Assembly (NCBI GenBank): GCA_036260075.1
Contig: DATAAM010000084.1
Location: 1 to 18,970 of the forward strand
Source of the DNA: DATAAM01 sp036260075
GTDB taxonomy: Bacteria > Actinomycetota > Acidimicrobiia > Acidimicrobiales > JAHWLA01
Reading direction: 5' to 3'
DNA length: 18,970 nt
The notes beneath the pieces are model-generated. The model made no database searches. It was not told the origin of the DNA and was given only the letters and a program-made list of their open reading frames with translations. The translations under genes were made by a program, and so were the position numbers. Positions 7,901 to 13,360 of the stretch are shown piece by piece. The first letter of the stretch is position 1, and every line of letters starts with the position of its first letter.

Positions 7901-8083
7901 GCCAGCTACGGCCACAAGTGGACGGAGCACACCGTCGAGTTCAACGGCGGCTGGGGCTGGGACATCTTCCCCAGGCGCAGCAAGGTCCCCAGCTTCAGCG
8001 TCTCATTCACACCCAAGGAAACGGAGAAGGCAACTGTGACGTACTTCGTAGGCCGCTACTGCTACGGGAACGCGTCGTGCTGA
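4925..8083 (+). CDS. Large secreted protein: Ig-like domain, glycine-rich domain, Cys/Tyr-rich C-terminal module
   Basis: The 1052-residue product has a long signal peptide: an Arg-rich n-region (residues 11-20) and a core FVGMCLLLGTLA, with likely cleavage near SAGA-TG. Residues about 47-150 resemble a bacterial Ig-like (Big_5/SbsA) module (DPASITFRLTDGDTGV, LEPEHRYEVVLTAADG). Residues about 150-395 are of unknown type, with two Cys pairs. A glycine-rich domain follows at about 396-660, opening with YQWIVPPDVRSVEVAVRGG and holding many GGxGG runs and a GPCCGG pair. The last 390 residues are Tyr/Trp-rich with ten Cys and match nothing I recognise. A GTG start preceded by AAAAGGGGCGGGG is well supported. 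It is likely exported and disulfide-bonded, perhaps an adhesin or matrix protein. It overlaps the next gene by 7 nt (GTGCTGA). Confidence 0.8.
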   Translation: MGAGTFSRILHGRRRAHARRTATAFVGMCLLLGTLASDTGSAGATGRPPQVELDTLVPGDQRNTVHREQPLAARFTEADREHVDPASITFRLTDGDTGVTTTFDGDDVQYDAATGVARSTPATLEPEHRYEVVLTAADGAGTAQSTTWTFRSMTIEASEASASISGSEGTRVGDDGENAAWEFVPQLDLGRFTVTASPTAHSGYGPIGHDVPLGAARVEFSLPGQPEGTRLSVPAYAPDKTVTAYKQYVQFREDPQRTKTMQASAVFLEPVTVSLPALATDAVLELDVLKAPASIPAFECPDPFVGAPGCDPDALRFFMAEDFALDLLAKQQRGQAISPAAVPDVFVGLAQYLCGTADPETGRCKLPVPHWAPLDPDTWQRGDLPRAPAEPAVFATPGSYQWIVPPDVRSVEVAVRGGVGGGLPGFFGAATTQHATLSVSPNQVLDIVVGGAGRDGNGGYGGGGNGGTGVIGPCCGGGGNGYGGGGASRVTRSGAHLVVGAGGGGQGGGGTTSSTSLGVPSAGATTQGGTGGDAGAPAVDGGRGSSIPGNWPGGFGGRAGGASAGGAGGSGIADPDGVAGGSLVGGRGGNASAPGSGGGGGGAGIWGGGGGEAAWYGGLGGGGGGGGGGRSLGGTTLTAASTVGDAGQDGFVAIVPKETFTTTTSASSLEWQDGQPVADRVEIDGTTFFEGVSYPGDMDIPTPQQFADACAAGYRCVSNDVSMQQAAAAGDPAGGGYQNRDLQRRCLFIDGYNRPKDDCNQEMGAVGVLPYQGGDNQLMAAWVTQLGLADNTTNAPPPDDRMKSPAAVDGFGASWFDDGHERGGQKWSHRPSTTDVFFVQSDWYYHRNDIPQCHRAFAGCTTPIPPTRDVSHYVNVSTITADTSSVQSASDYLPGQGWGYGFKIPYLPTSPLDGNGWPKTSTQYYDACYAHYYTVGNTNCQDQSGNSSWFTGYYNPDSGTRLGPRAGMGRSYGYHVEAKFSGTQSSQAGWFAASYGHKWTEHTVEFNGGWGWDIFPRRSKVPSFSVSFTPKETEKATVTYFVGRYCYGNASC
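6285..6830 (+). repeat. GGC-rich low-complexity tract encoding polyglycine (first protein)
   Basis: The DNA is dominated by GGC/GGG/GGT glycine codons with interspersed Asn, Ala and Ser codons, for example at 6295-6375 and 6712-6820. Units such as GGCGGCGGCAACGGC recur imperfectly. The tract lies wholly within the glycine-rich domain. Long minus-strand open frames here encode only proline/arginine strings and are artefacts. Confidence 0.75.
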
Positions 8084-9684
8084 GGCGCGGCAGATCGACG
8101 AGACGGCGCCGGGCAGCCTTGGCCGCGCTGGCGTTGGTGAGCGTGTCGCTGGCGCCCACGGCGGTCGGACCCGCGAACGCGGCCATCGCCCAGCCGAAGT
8201 CCTTCTGGTGCATCGACAACATCAGCCAGCAGTGGCGAGTGCCGGACAAGGTCACCCGCGTCCACATCATGGCCGGCGGCGGTGAGGGCGGCTGGGGCAG
8301 CACGAACGGCGGCACGCCGGGCAAGGCCGCGATCGTCGGCGGCGAGGCCATCGTGGTGCCGACATTCGACCTCTACATCAAGGTCGCCTGTGCGGGCGGG
8401 GCCGACGGACGCGGCGGCTGGGGCCATCCCTACTCCGGCTACACCGGCCAGAGCGGCGGCAACGGCGGGTACGGCGACTGCTGCCAGATCTCGCGCGGCG
8501 GGGGCGGCGGCGGCGCCAGCGTCGTGTCGCACATCGGTTGGTCCTGCGGCAACGACATCGACGACGTCACCGGCTGCATCGTCGCCGGCGGCGGCGGAGG
8601 CGGAGGCGGCGGCACCAGCTGTGGCGGCACGTGGGGCGGCAACGGCGGGTACGGCGGCGAAGGCGGGCAGAACGGCGCCAACGGCAACTCCGGCTCGGCG
8701 GGCCGCGGCGGCGCCGGCGCCTCGCAGACGGCGCTCAACGCACCCGGGGGCTCGGGCGGCCCGGGCGGGGGCCGGGGCGAGGCGGGCGACCCGTCCCTCA
8801 GCAGCAGCGCTTGGGTCGGCCTGGGCGGCGACGGCGGCAACGGCGCCTCCGGAGCCTGCTACGGCGGCGGCGGTGGCGGCGGTGGAGCCGGCCATCGCGG
8901 AGCCGGTGGTGGTGGTGGCGGCGGCGCGGGCCACGGCGGTGGCGGCGGCGGAGGCGGTTCCTCGTGGATGGGCCCGTTGATCGGCGCGGCGATCGTGCCC
9001 GCCGCCAACACCGGCCACGGGTTCGTGACAATCACCCCGCTGGCCCCCGACTCGGCGGCGGTGCGGGCCACGGCGTACCCCCAGGGCGCGACCACCGCGC
9101 AGGTGGGCGGCTCGGCGTGGACGTCCCTCTACGTGTACGACCAGTACGGCAACCCCATGCCGAACACCGACGTGGTGGTGAACGTCAACGGCGTCCACAC
9201 CCGCACGGCGACGATCCGGACGGGCTCGTGGGGCTACGCGAGCTACTCGTACACCGGCAGCACCATCGGGGCCGACGTGGTGCGGTTCAGCGTCGGCGGG
9301 TTGGCTCTCGCCGCGGTGGGCGTGCTGTGGCAGCCGGGCACGACATCCACGAGCGTGGTCGTGTCGCCCTCGGCGCAGAACGTCGACGTGGGCTCGTACG
9401 CCACGGTCACGGCGACGGTGCGGGACGCCTACGGCAACCCCGTGCCCAACGTGAGCGTGCGCTTCACCCGGAGCTTCGCCAACCCCGGCCAGGCGACGGT
9501 CGCCACCAACGCCGACGGCGAGGCCAGGCACACCTACCGCTGCTCCACGCAGGGCGTGGACGACATCGAGGCCGTCGTGCCCGGCACCACATCGGTGCCC
9601 GGCCGGGCCGAGGTGGCGTGCGTGTCGGGGTCGGTGCCGACGAGCATCCCCGACCCCACAACCACCTCCACGACCTCGCCTTAA
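8077..9684 (+). CDS. Secreted glycine-rich protein with two Big_1-type Ig-like repeats
   Basis: The 535-residue product starts with a twin-Arg-rich n-region and signal peptide (ALAALALVSVSLAPTAVG, cleavage near ANA-AI). Its glycine-rich domain at about 38-318 opens with WRVPDKVTRVHIMAGGGEGG, clearly the same fold opening as in the upstream protein, and also contains a CC pair (GYGDCCQ). Two invasin-like Big_1 repeats follow: about 328-420 (VYDQYGNPMPNTDVVVNV) and about 425-520 (VRDAYGNPVPNVSVRFT). The tail is Thr/Ser/Pro-rich (TTTSTTSP), with no LPXTG motif or membrane helix. The GTG at 8077 overlaps the upstream stop, so the pair is probably translationally coupled and may act together outside the cell. 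Its TAA shares bases with the opposing gene's stop (TTAA, 9681-9684). Confidence 0.82.
   Translation: MLRRGRSTRRRRAALAALALVSVSLAPTAVGPANAAIAQPKSFWCIDNISQQWRVPDKVTRVHIMAGGGEGGWGSTNGGTPGKAAIVGGEAIVVPTFDLYIKVACAGGADGRGGWGHPYSGYTGQSGGNGGYGDCCQISRGGGGGGASVVSHIGWSCGNDIDDVTGCIVAGGGGGGGGGTSCGGTWGGNGGYGGEGGQNGANGNSGSAGRGGAGASQTALNAPGGSGGPGGGRGEAGDPSLSSSAWVGLGGDGGNGASGACYGGGGGGGGAGHRGAGGGGGGGAGHGGGGGGGGSSWMGPLIGAAIVPAANTGHGFVTITPLAPDSAAVRATAYPQGATTAQVGGSAWTSLYVYDQYGNPMPNTDVVVNVNGVHTRTATIRTGSWGYASYSYTGSTIGADVVRFSVGGLALAAVGVLWQPGTTSTSVVVSPSAQNVDVGSYATVTATVRDAYGNPVPNVSVRFTRSFANPGQATVATNADGEARHTYRCSTQGVDDIEAVVPGTTSVPGRAEVACVSGSVPTSIPDPTTTSTTSP
8270..8965 (+). repeat. GGC-rich low-complexity tract encoding polyglycine (second protein)
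   Basis: This is a second imperfect glycine-codon tract. It contains the unit GGCGGCAACGGCGGGTACGG twice in similar contexts (near 8455 and 8635), and near-pure GGC/GGT runs at 8580-8612 and 8862-8960. It matches the tract in the upstream gene in composition but not in exact sequence, so the two domains are diverged rather than recently duplicated. Confidence 0.75.
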
Positions 9685-10400
9685 CCCGGTCGCGGTGGGC
9701 GAAGCCACTCGGCCCAGCCGAGGGCGTCGCCCACCCGGCCCAGGCGGCGGTCGAGCACACCACCGGGGAGCACCAACGGCGCCCGGTGGAGGGTGACGAC
9801 GGCGGCAGGCTCGACCGGCGACTGCCGGACGGGCCCGCCGTCGGCCGTCACCCCGGCGAAGCCGGCGGCGGAGATGCCGCCCCACTCGTGGCGGCGCCAG
9901 CCCAGCCCGTCGAAGGCCAGGCGTTCGGAGCCGACCAGCACCTCGCCGTGCACGATGCCGGGCTGGGCGTAGGCGCCGTCGCCGCCGTCGGGCTCGGCCG
10001 TGGCCTCCCAGTCCAGGTCGAAGCCGAGTGGCGTGCGGTCGCCCCGCTCGGCACCGAGCGCCTCGTCGGGATCGTCCAGCGCCACGCCGAAGGCTTCGAG
10101 CCCGTAGGACCAGTGGTCGAACGGCGTCTCGCAGGTGTGGTCGGCCCACAGCCCCTCGGCCCGCAGCTCGAGCGACGCGGACGAGCGGGGCAGGGCCACG
10201 TCGGCGTCGCGCACCAGCAGGTAGGGCCGGCCGTCGCCGACCAGGCCGGCCCAGTACCAGGCCACGCCCGCCTGGAACGCCAGTCCCACGAAGCCCGCCA
10301 GCGACCCGTCCGGCGTGAACAGGTCGAGGGCGAACAGCTCCGGCGGATCACCTCGGCGCCGCTCCCAGCGGGGATCAGGCACGGACCACGCCGTCCTCAC
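9681..10400 (-). CDS. Lipocalin/CrtC-like domain protein of unknown function
   Basis: The 239-residue product has no signal peptide or membrane helix. The pattern resembles actinobacterial proteins of the CrtC/AttH lipocalin-like group: a beta-rich body with AWYWAGLVG, TCETPFDHWSYGLEAFGVAL, a DDPDEAL-ERGDRTPLGFDLDWE block, and a late GLGWRRHEWGG. The family assignment is by recall of pattern and is moderate at best; no reaction is proposed. The GTG at 10400 overlaps the upstream swivel-domain gene by 26 nt. An in-frame GTG at 10382 (giving VPDPRW as the N-terminus) would reduce the overlap to 8 nt and is equally plausible. The stop TAA is complementary to the opposing TAA within TTAA. Confidence 0.7.
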   Translation of the reverse strand: MRTAWSVPDPRWERRRGDPPELFALDLFTPDGSLAGFVGLAFQAGVAWYWAGLVGDGRPYLLVRDADVALPRSSASLELRAEGLWADHTCETPFDHWSYGLEAFGVALDDPDEALGAERGDRTPLGFDLDWEATAEPDGGDGAYAQPGIVHGEVLVGSERLAFDGLGWRRHEWGGISAAGFAGVTADGGPVRQSPVEPAAVVTLHRAPLVLPGGVLDRRLGRVGDALGWAEWLRPPRPG

Positions 10401-10710
10401 CCGAGCAGTCGACCTCGACGTCGAGGCCGTGGAGGTCGCCGCGCACCCGGGCGGAGACCACGCAGGGCACCCCCAACGACGCGGCCAGGATGCCCACGTG
10501 GCTGCGCGGCGTCCCCGTCGTGCACACGACGGCAGCCAGGCGGTCGCCGAGCAAGCGCAGCCACACGGCGCCGGGGTCCTTCACCACCGCTACCACGGCC
10601 TCGACGTCCGGCGGCACGCGAGCCAGGTCGTCGGCCCGCACCAGCGTGAAGGCGCGGCCGCGCACGGGCGGATGGTCGAACGCCTTCATCCCCCGACCTG
10701 TCTCGTGCAC
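10375..10710 (-). CDS. Stand-alone PEP-utilising enzyme mobile (phosphohistidine swivel) domain protein
   Basis: The product is only about 111 residues. It matches the swivelling phosphohistidine domain of PEP synthase, pyruvate phosphate dikinase and rifampicin phosphotransferase: TTGTPRSHVGILAASLGVPC carries the SH dipeptide with the phospho-accepting His, followed by GLDVEVDCSGEDGVV at the domain end. The ATP-grasp and PEP-binding domains of those enzymes are absent. It may work with a partner in trans or be a non-catalytic relic. The start is uncertain: GTG 10710 lies 8 nt after a TAGCAT -10-like box, while ATG 10689 would give 104 residues. It overlaps the downstream gene, so they form one unit. 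Confidence 0.72.
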   Translation of the reverse strand: MHETGRGMKAFDHPPVRGRAFTLVRADDLARVPPDVEAVVAVVKDPGAVWLRLLGDRLAAVVCTTGTPRSHVGILAASLGVPCVVSARVRGDLHGLDVEVDCSGEDGVVRA

Positions 10711-10718
10711 GACGACGC

Positions 10719-10724
10719 ATGCTA
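10719..10724 (-). promoter_or_regulatory. Candidate -10 box for the swivel-domain operon
   Basis: TAGCAT on the minus strand ends 8 nt before the GTG at 10710, the leaderless spacing seen elsewhere in the window. The same short divergent gap holds, for the plus-strand gene, a GAGAGGA ribosome-binding site and a TAGAGA hexamer (10723-10728) that misses the TANNNT consensus only at its last base. Confidence 0.35.
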
Positions 10725-10734
10725 GAGAGGAGCC

Positions 10735-11127
10735 GTGGCCCGGTACCTCAGCGCCGAGTGGTTCGAGGAGGTGAACGAGGCGGCGCGGGCGAACCAGGAG
10801 CTGTCCGAGGTGGTGGGTGGCGTGCGACTCGTGCTGCAGCAGGTGGTGATCGACGGCCCCTCCGGCGACATCCACTACGCGGTGCGGATCGAGGACGGCA
10901 CCGTGACGGTCACGCCCGGAGACGCGCCCGACGCCGACGTCACCGTCACCGAAGACCACGACACCGCGGCGGCGCTGCACCGGGGCGAGCTGCGGGCCGC
11001 GCACGCGTTCATGACCGGGCGCATCCGGGTGACCGGCAACACCCAGGCCCTGCTGGGCGCCCAGGCGGCGCTCCACCGGCTCGATGCCGTGTTCGCGTCG
11101 GTGCGGGAAGGAACGACGTGCCCATGA
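10735..11127 (+). CDS. SCP2-like sterol-carrier domain protein
   Basis: The 130-residue cytoplasmic protein matches the SCP2 fold, a small lipid-binding domain common in actinobacteria. It begins with YLSAEWFEEVNEAARAN, a typical opening of stand-alone bacterial SCP2 proteins. The core strands are GDIHYAVRIEDGTVTV and DADVTVTEDHDTAAALHRGE, and it ends with AFMTGRIRVTGNTQALLGAQ, the conserved turn before the C-terminal helix. The ligand is unknown; fatty-acyl or sterol-like lipids are the family precedent. The GTG start has a GAGAGGA site 5-6 nt upstream. It begins a plus-strand operon with the DUF2510 and VOC genes. Confidence 0.85.
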   Translation: MARYLSAEWFEEVNEAARANQELSEVVGGVRLVLQQVVIDGPSGDIHYAVRIEDGTVTVTPGDAPDADVTVTEDHDTAAALHRGELRAAHAFMTGRIRVTGNTQALLGAQAALHRLDAVFASVREGTTCP

Positions 11128-11801
11128 GCACAACCGGCACCAAGCCGCCCGGCTGGTACAGCGACCCCGACGACCCCGGCCTCATCCGCTACTGGAACGG
11201 CGTGGGCTGGACCGACGAACGCCGCCCCCGTCCGTCGTGGGCGCCGCCGCTCGACCCCGAGGAGGCGGCCCGGCACGAAGAGGCCGTGCGCCGCCGTCGG
11301 AAGTGGTGGGCCCGTGGGGTGGGTTCGCTCCTGGTGGGCGTGCTGCTGGTGGCCACGCTCTTCGCCGTGCGGGGAGACGTGCCCGCCGTCCCGGCCCGCA
11401 CCGTGGAGGACCGGGCCTTCACCGACGCGGCCAACGCCCTGTGCGCCGAGGCCATGCCCGCCATCCGTCGCCAGCCGCCCCAACCCGGCGACCGCGGGGA
11501 CCGCCCCTCGGCGGGCGAGCGGCTGGCCCGCCGGGTGGAGGGCACGGCCGACGACCTCCAGGCGCTCGTGATCGAGTTGCGCAGGCTCCCGGTGGCCGAT
11601 CCCGACCGCCCCCAGGTGGAGCGGTGGCTGGACGACTGGGACGAGTTCATCGGCATCGGGCACCGCTACGCCGACGCCCTCCGGACAGCCCGGAGCGCGG
11701 AGTACACACGGGTGGCGGCGGAAGGCGACGCGCCCAGTCGCCGCATCTACGCGTTCGCCAAGGCCAACGGCATGCCCGACTGCGTGTTCGAAACACGCTG
11801 A
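11118..11801 (+). CDS. DUF2510 domain membrane protein
   Basis: The 227-residue product opens with a DUF2510 motif, PPGWYSDPDDPGLIRYWNG followed by VGWTDERRP, a short Trp-rich domain typical of actinobacterial membrane proteins. A helix at about 72-90 (VGSLLVGVLLVATLFAV) is preceded by Arg/Lys residues, so the DUF2510 end is probably cytoplasmic and the remaining 135 residues outside. That outer part is helical and has two Cys (ANALCAEAM, MPDCVFETR) that could pair. GTG 11118 is preferred over ATG 11124 because GGGAAGGAA lies at good distance. The gene overlaps the SCP2 gene by 10 nt, and its TGA overlaps the next ATG by one base. No function is known. Confidence 0.83.
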   Translation: MPMSTTGTKPPGWYSDPDDPGLIRYWNGVGWTDERRPRPSWAPPLDPEEAARHEEAVRRRRKWWARGVGSLLVGVLLVATLFAVRGDVPAVPARTVEDRAFTDAANALCAEAMPAIRRQPPQPGDRGDRPSAGERLARRVEGTADDLQALVIELRRLPVADPDRPQVERWLDDWDEFIGIGHRYADALRTARSAEYTRVAAEGDAPSRRIYAFAKANGMPDCVFETR

Positions 11802-12169
11802 TGGACGTCCTGTCGAGCCGGGTCATGCTGCGGCCGGTCGACCCCGGCCGGTCGGTGCGCTTCTACCGCGACACGCTGGGCCTGGCCGTGTACCGGGAGT
11901 TCGAGGGCGGCGTCGTCTTCTTCCTCGGGGGCGGCTTCCTCGAGGTCTCCGGCCGGGCCGACACCGCGGCGGGCCCCAACGTGGCCTTGTGGCTCCAGGT
12001 GCGCGACGTGGACGCCACCCACGAGGAGCTGGCAGCCGCCGGGGTCGACGTGCTGCGGCCGCCCGCCACCGAGCCGTGGGGCCTGCGGGAGATGTGGGTC
12101 GCCGACCCCGACGGCGTGCGCATCGCCGTCGTGGAGGTGCCGGAGGACCACCCCCTCCGCCGCCGCTGA
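11801..12169 (+). CDS. VOC family (glyoxalase/bleomycin-resistance-like) protein
   Basis: The 122-residue protein is a single-unit vicinal oxygen chelate fold. It shows RPVDPGRSVRFYRDTLGLAV at the first beta-alpha unit, FLEVSGRAD with the usual metal-ligand Glu, WLQVRDVDATHEELAAAGV in the second unit, and WVADPDGVRIAVVEVPED at the end with the terminal Glu. Substrates in this superfamily vary widely (glyoxalases, dioxygenases, resistance proteins), so none is assigned. It starts at ATG 11801, one base inside the preceding stop, which places it last in the SCP2-DUF2510-VOC operon. A hairpin terminator follows immediately. Confidence 0.87.
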   Translation: MDVLSSRVMLRPVDPGRSVRFYRDTLGLAVYREFEGGVVFFLGGGFLEVSGRADTAAGPNVALWLQVRDVDATHEELAAAGVDVLRPPATEPWGLREMWVADPDGVRIAVVEVPEDHPLRRR

Positions 12170-12234
12170 CCCTCGCGTTTTCTCCGCAAATACGGGTGCA
12201 GGGCGCCGGATCTGCGAAGAAAAAGGCGGGGGTC
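12168..12234. terminator. Bidirectional hairpin terminator between convergent genes
   Basis: Arms at about 12168-12191 and 12210-12234 pair imperfectly (about 20 of 24 positions with one bulge). Both strands carry T-rich runs within the stem: TTTTCT on plus and CTTTTTCTTC on minus. It starts within the VOC stop codon and ends just before the stop of the anti-sigma gene, so it can serve both transcripts. The inner loop includes GGCGCC. The A/T-rich blocks stand out strongly from the GC-rich surroundings. Confidence 0.65.
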
Positions 12235-12237
12235 GGG

Positions 12238-12864
12238 TCAGGGGCGGAGGTCTTGGACGTTGCTCTCGAGGACTGTGCCCTCGCCGCCCAGGGCACGGAT
12301 GGTGAGCCGCATCGCCCGGTGGGGCGACGCGAACACGGTGACGACGTAGCGCACCCCCGGACGGGCAGGGTCGGCCACGACCTTCGCCTCTGTGGCGGGC
12401 CCGTCGTCGACCGCCACGAGCACCCGCTCCACGTTGTCGGAGGACACACCGAGCAGCGCCAGCGCCTCTCCCTCGCCGTCGGGCGTGAGCTGCTCGAACC
12501 AGATCGTGTTGGGCGGGGCATCGGGCCGCTCGGTGGGGCAGCCGGACGCCGTGCCCCGGCCCTCGACCTCCAGGGCCACGCAGGGCCTGCCCTCGTGGTC
12601 GACGCCGTGGAGGGTCCAACGCCGGTTGCCGACGGTGCCCTCGGCCAGCGGGCGGCGGCCGTCGGGCTCGACGGCGGGCGCCTCCACCTCCTCGACCGGA
12701 CGCTCGGGCACCACGGCGGCGAAGGCGAAGGCCGCGGCGGCGGCCACCAGCACGGGCACGAGGCGATGCCTCCGGCGCGGCACCTCCACGTACCGGGGGT
12801 GCAGGGCGGTGGCGGCGGCCACCGCCTCGAACGTGGCCCGCACGCGGGCCTCGGTGTCGATCAT
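12238..12864 (-). CDS. Probable membrane anti-sigma factor
   Basis: The 208-residue product overlaps the upstream sigma-factor gene as ATGA, the usual arrangement of an ECF sigma and its antagonist. The first 33 residues (TEARVRATFEAVAAATALHP and a basic stretch) are predicted cytoplasmic and would bind sigma. A helix at about 35-53 (LVPVLVAAAAAFAFAAVVP) spans the membrane. The rest is an exported domain with two Cys (RPCVALEVEG, ASGCPTERP) that probably pair. There is no HxxxCxxC zinc motif, so it is not a classical ZAS anti-sigma. The role is inferred from position and topology; it could instead be an exported protein simply co-expressed with the sigma factor. Confidence 0.72.
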   Translation of the reverse strand: MIDTEARVRATFEAVAAATALHPRYVEVPRRRHRLVPVLVAAAAAFAFAAVVPERPVEEVEAPAVEPDGRRPLAEGTVGNRRWTLHGVDHEGRPCVALEVEGRGTASGCPTERPDAPPNTIWFEQLTPDGEGEALALLGVSSDNVERVLVAVDDGPATEAKVVADPARPGVRYVVTVFASPHRAMRLTIRALGGEGTVLESNVQDLRP

Positions 12865-13319
12865 GCGAGCGCCTCCTTCACGCGGGCGAGTCCCCGGTGG
12901 ACGAGCGACTTGACGGTGCCGGGACGGCACCCGAGGGCGGCGGCGATGTCGGCCTCCGACATGTCCGCGTAGAACCGCAGCACCAGCGCCGCCCGGTGGC
13001 GGTAGGGCAGGCGTCGCAGCACCGCCCACGTCTCGTCGTACTCCGGGATGTGGGTGACGGTGACGACGTCGGGGCGGTGGCGCCGCTCCCGGGCGGTGCG
13101 ACGGTGGGCGGTGCGCGACAGGTTCACCACCGAGGTGCGCAGGTAGCCGTCGGGGTTGTCGACGTGGGCGGCGTTGCGCTGGTAGCCCATGAAGGCGTCC
13201 TGCACCACGTCCTCGGCCGTCGCCTCGGAGCCGGTCAGGAGGTTGGCCAGCCGCAGGAGGCCGGGCCGGAGGCGGCGGTACACGTCCTCGGTGGCCTCGT
13301 CGGCCCGCACGTCGATCAC
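12861..13319 (-). CDS. ECF sigma factor, SigE-like family
   Basis: The 152-residue product has the two domains of an ECF sigma-70 factor. Region 2 runs over about 8-70 (LRPGLLRLANLLTGSEATAE, DVVQDAFMGYQRN, then DNPDGYLRTSVVNLSR). Region 4 runs over about 100-150 (LPYRHRAALVLRFYADMSEA, DIAAALGCRPGTVKSLVHRG), the second holding the -35-recognition helix. It directs RNA polymerase to a specific regulon, here unknown. The GTG at 13319 is chosen because family homology begins right there, although the frame stays open to 13469. It lies 8 nt after an ECF-type -10 element, so the mRNA may be leaderless. It is coupled to the putative anti-sigma gene by ATGA. Confidence 0.88.
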   Translation of the reverse strand: MIDVRADEATEDVYRRLRPGLLRLANLLTGSEATAEDVVQDAFMGYQRNAAHVDNPDGYLRTSVVNLSRTAHRRTARERRHRPDVVTVTHIPEYDETWAVLRRLPYRHRAALVLRFYADMSEADIAAALGCRPGTVKSLVHRGLARVKEALA

Positions 13320-13327
13320 GCCACCAT

Positions 13328-13353
13328 GACGCCCGAGGAGCCGGATCGGTTGC
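13328..13353 (-). promoter_or_regulatory. Candidate autoregulated ECF promoter
   Basis: On the minus strand, GCAACC (13353-13348) is followed after 16 nt by CGTC (13331-13328), close to the general ECF pattern of an AAC-containing -35 and a CGT-containing -10. The -10 ends 8 nt before the sigma-factor GTG. The element lies in the 41-nt gap after the DUF2087 gene, so the sigma factor could transcribe its own gene separately from the upstream operon. Confidence 0.45.
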
Positions 13354-13360
13354 ACTCGTC

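Noticed and set aside
4868..7930. 1020-codon minus-strand open frame opposite the first glycine-rich gene
   Set aside because: Composition is Ala/Arg/Val/Gly strings without motifs; the plus strand has a signal peptide, Ig-like module and good ribosome-binding site.
6285..8965. CRISPR array or tandem-repeat array in the GGC-rich tracts
   Set aside because: There are no regular repeat-spacer units; the pattern follows glycine codons in one reading frame.
4925..9684. PE_PGRS-like mycobacterial proteins
   Set aside because: The N-termini are ordinary signal peptides, not the PE domain, and Ig-like modules follow; only the glycine richness is shared.
8062..10149. Long minus-strand open frame opposite the second glycine-rich gene
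   Set aside because: Low-complexity Ala/Arg product spanning two real genes, one of them on the same strand in another frame; a shadow.
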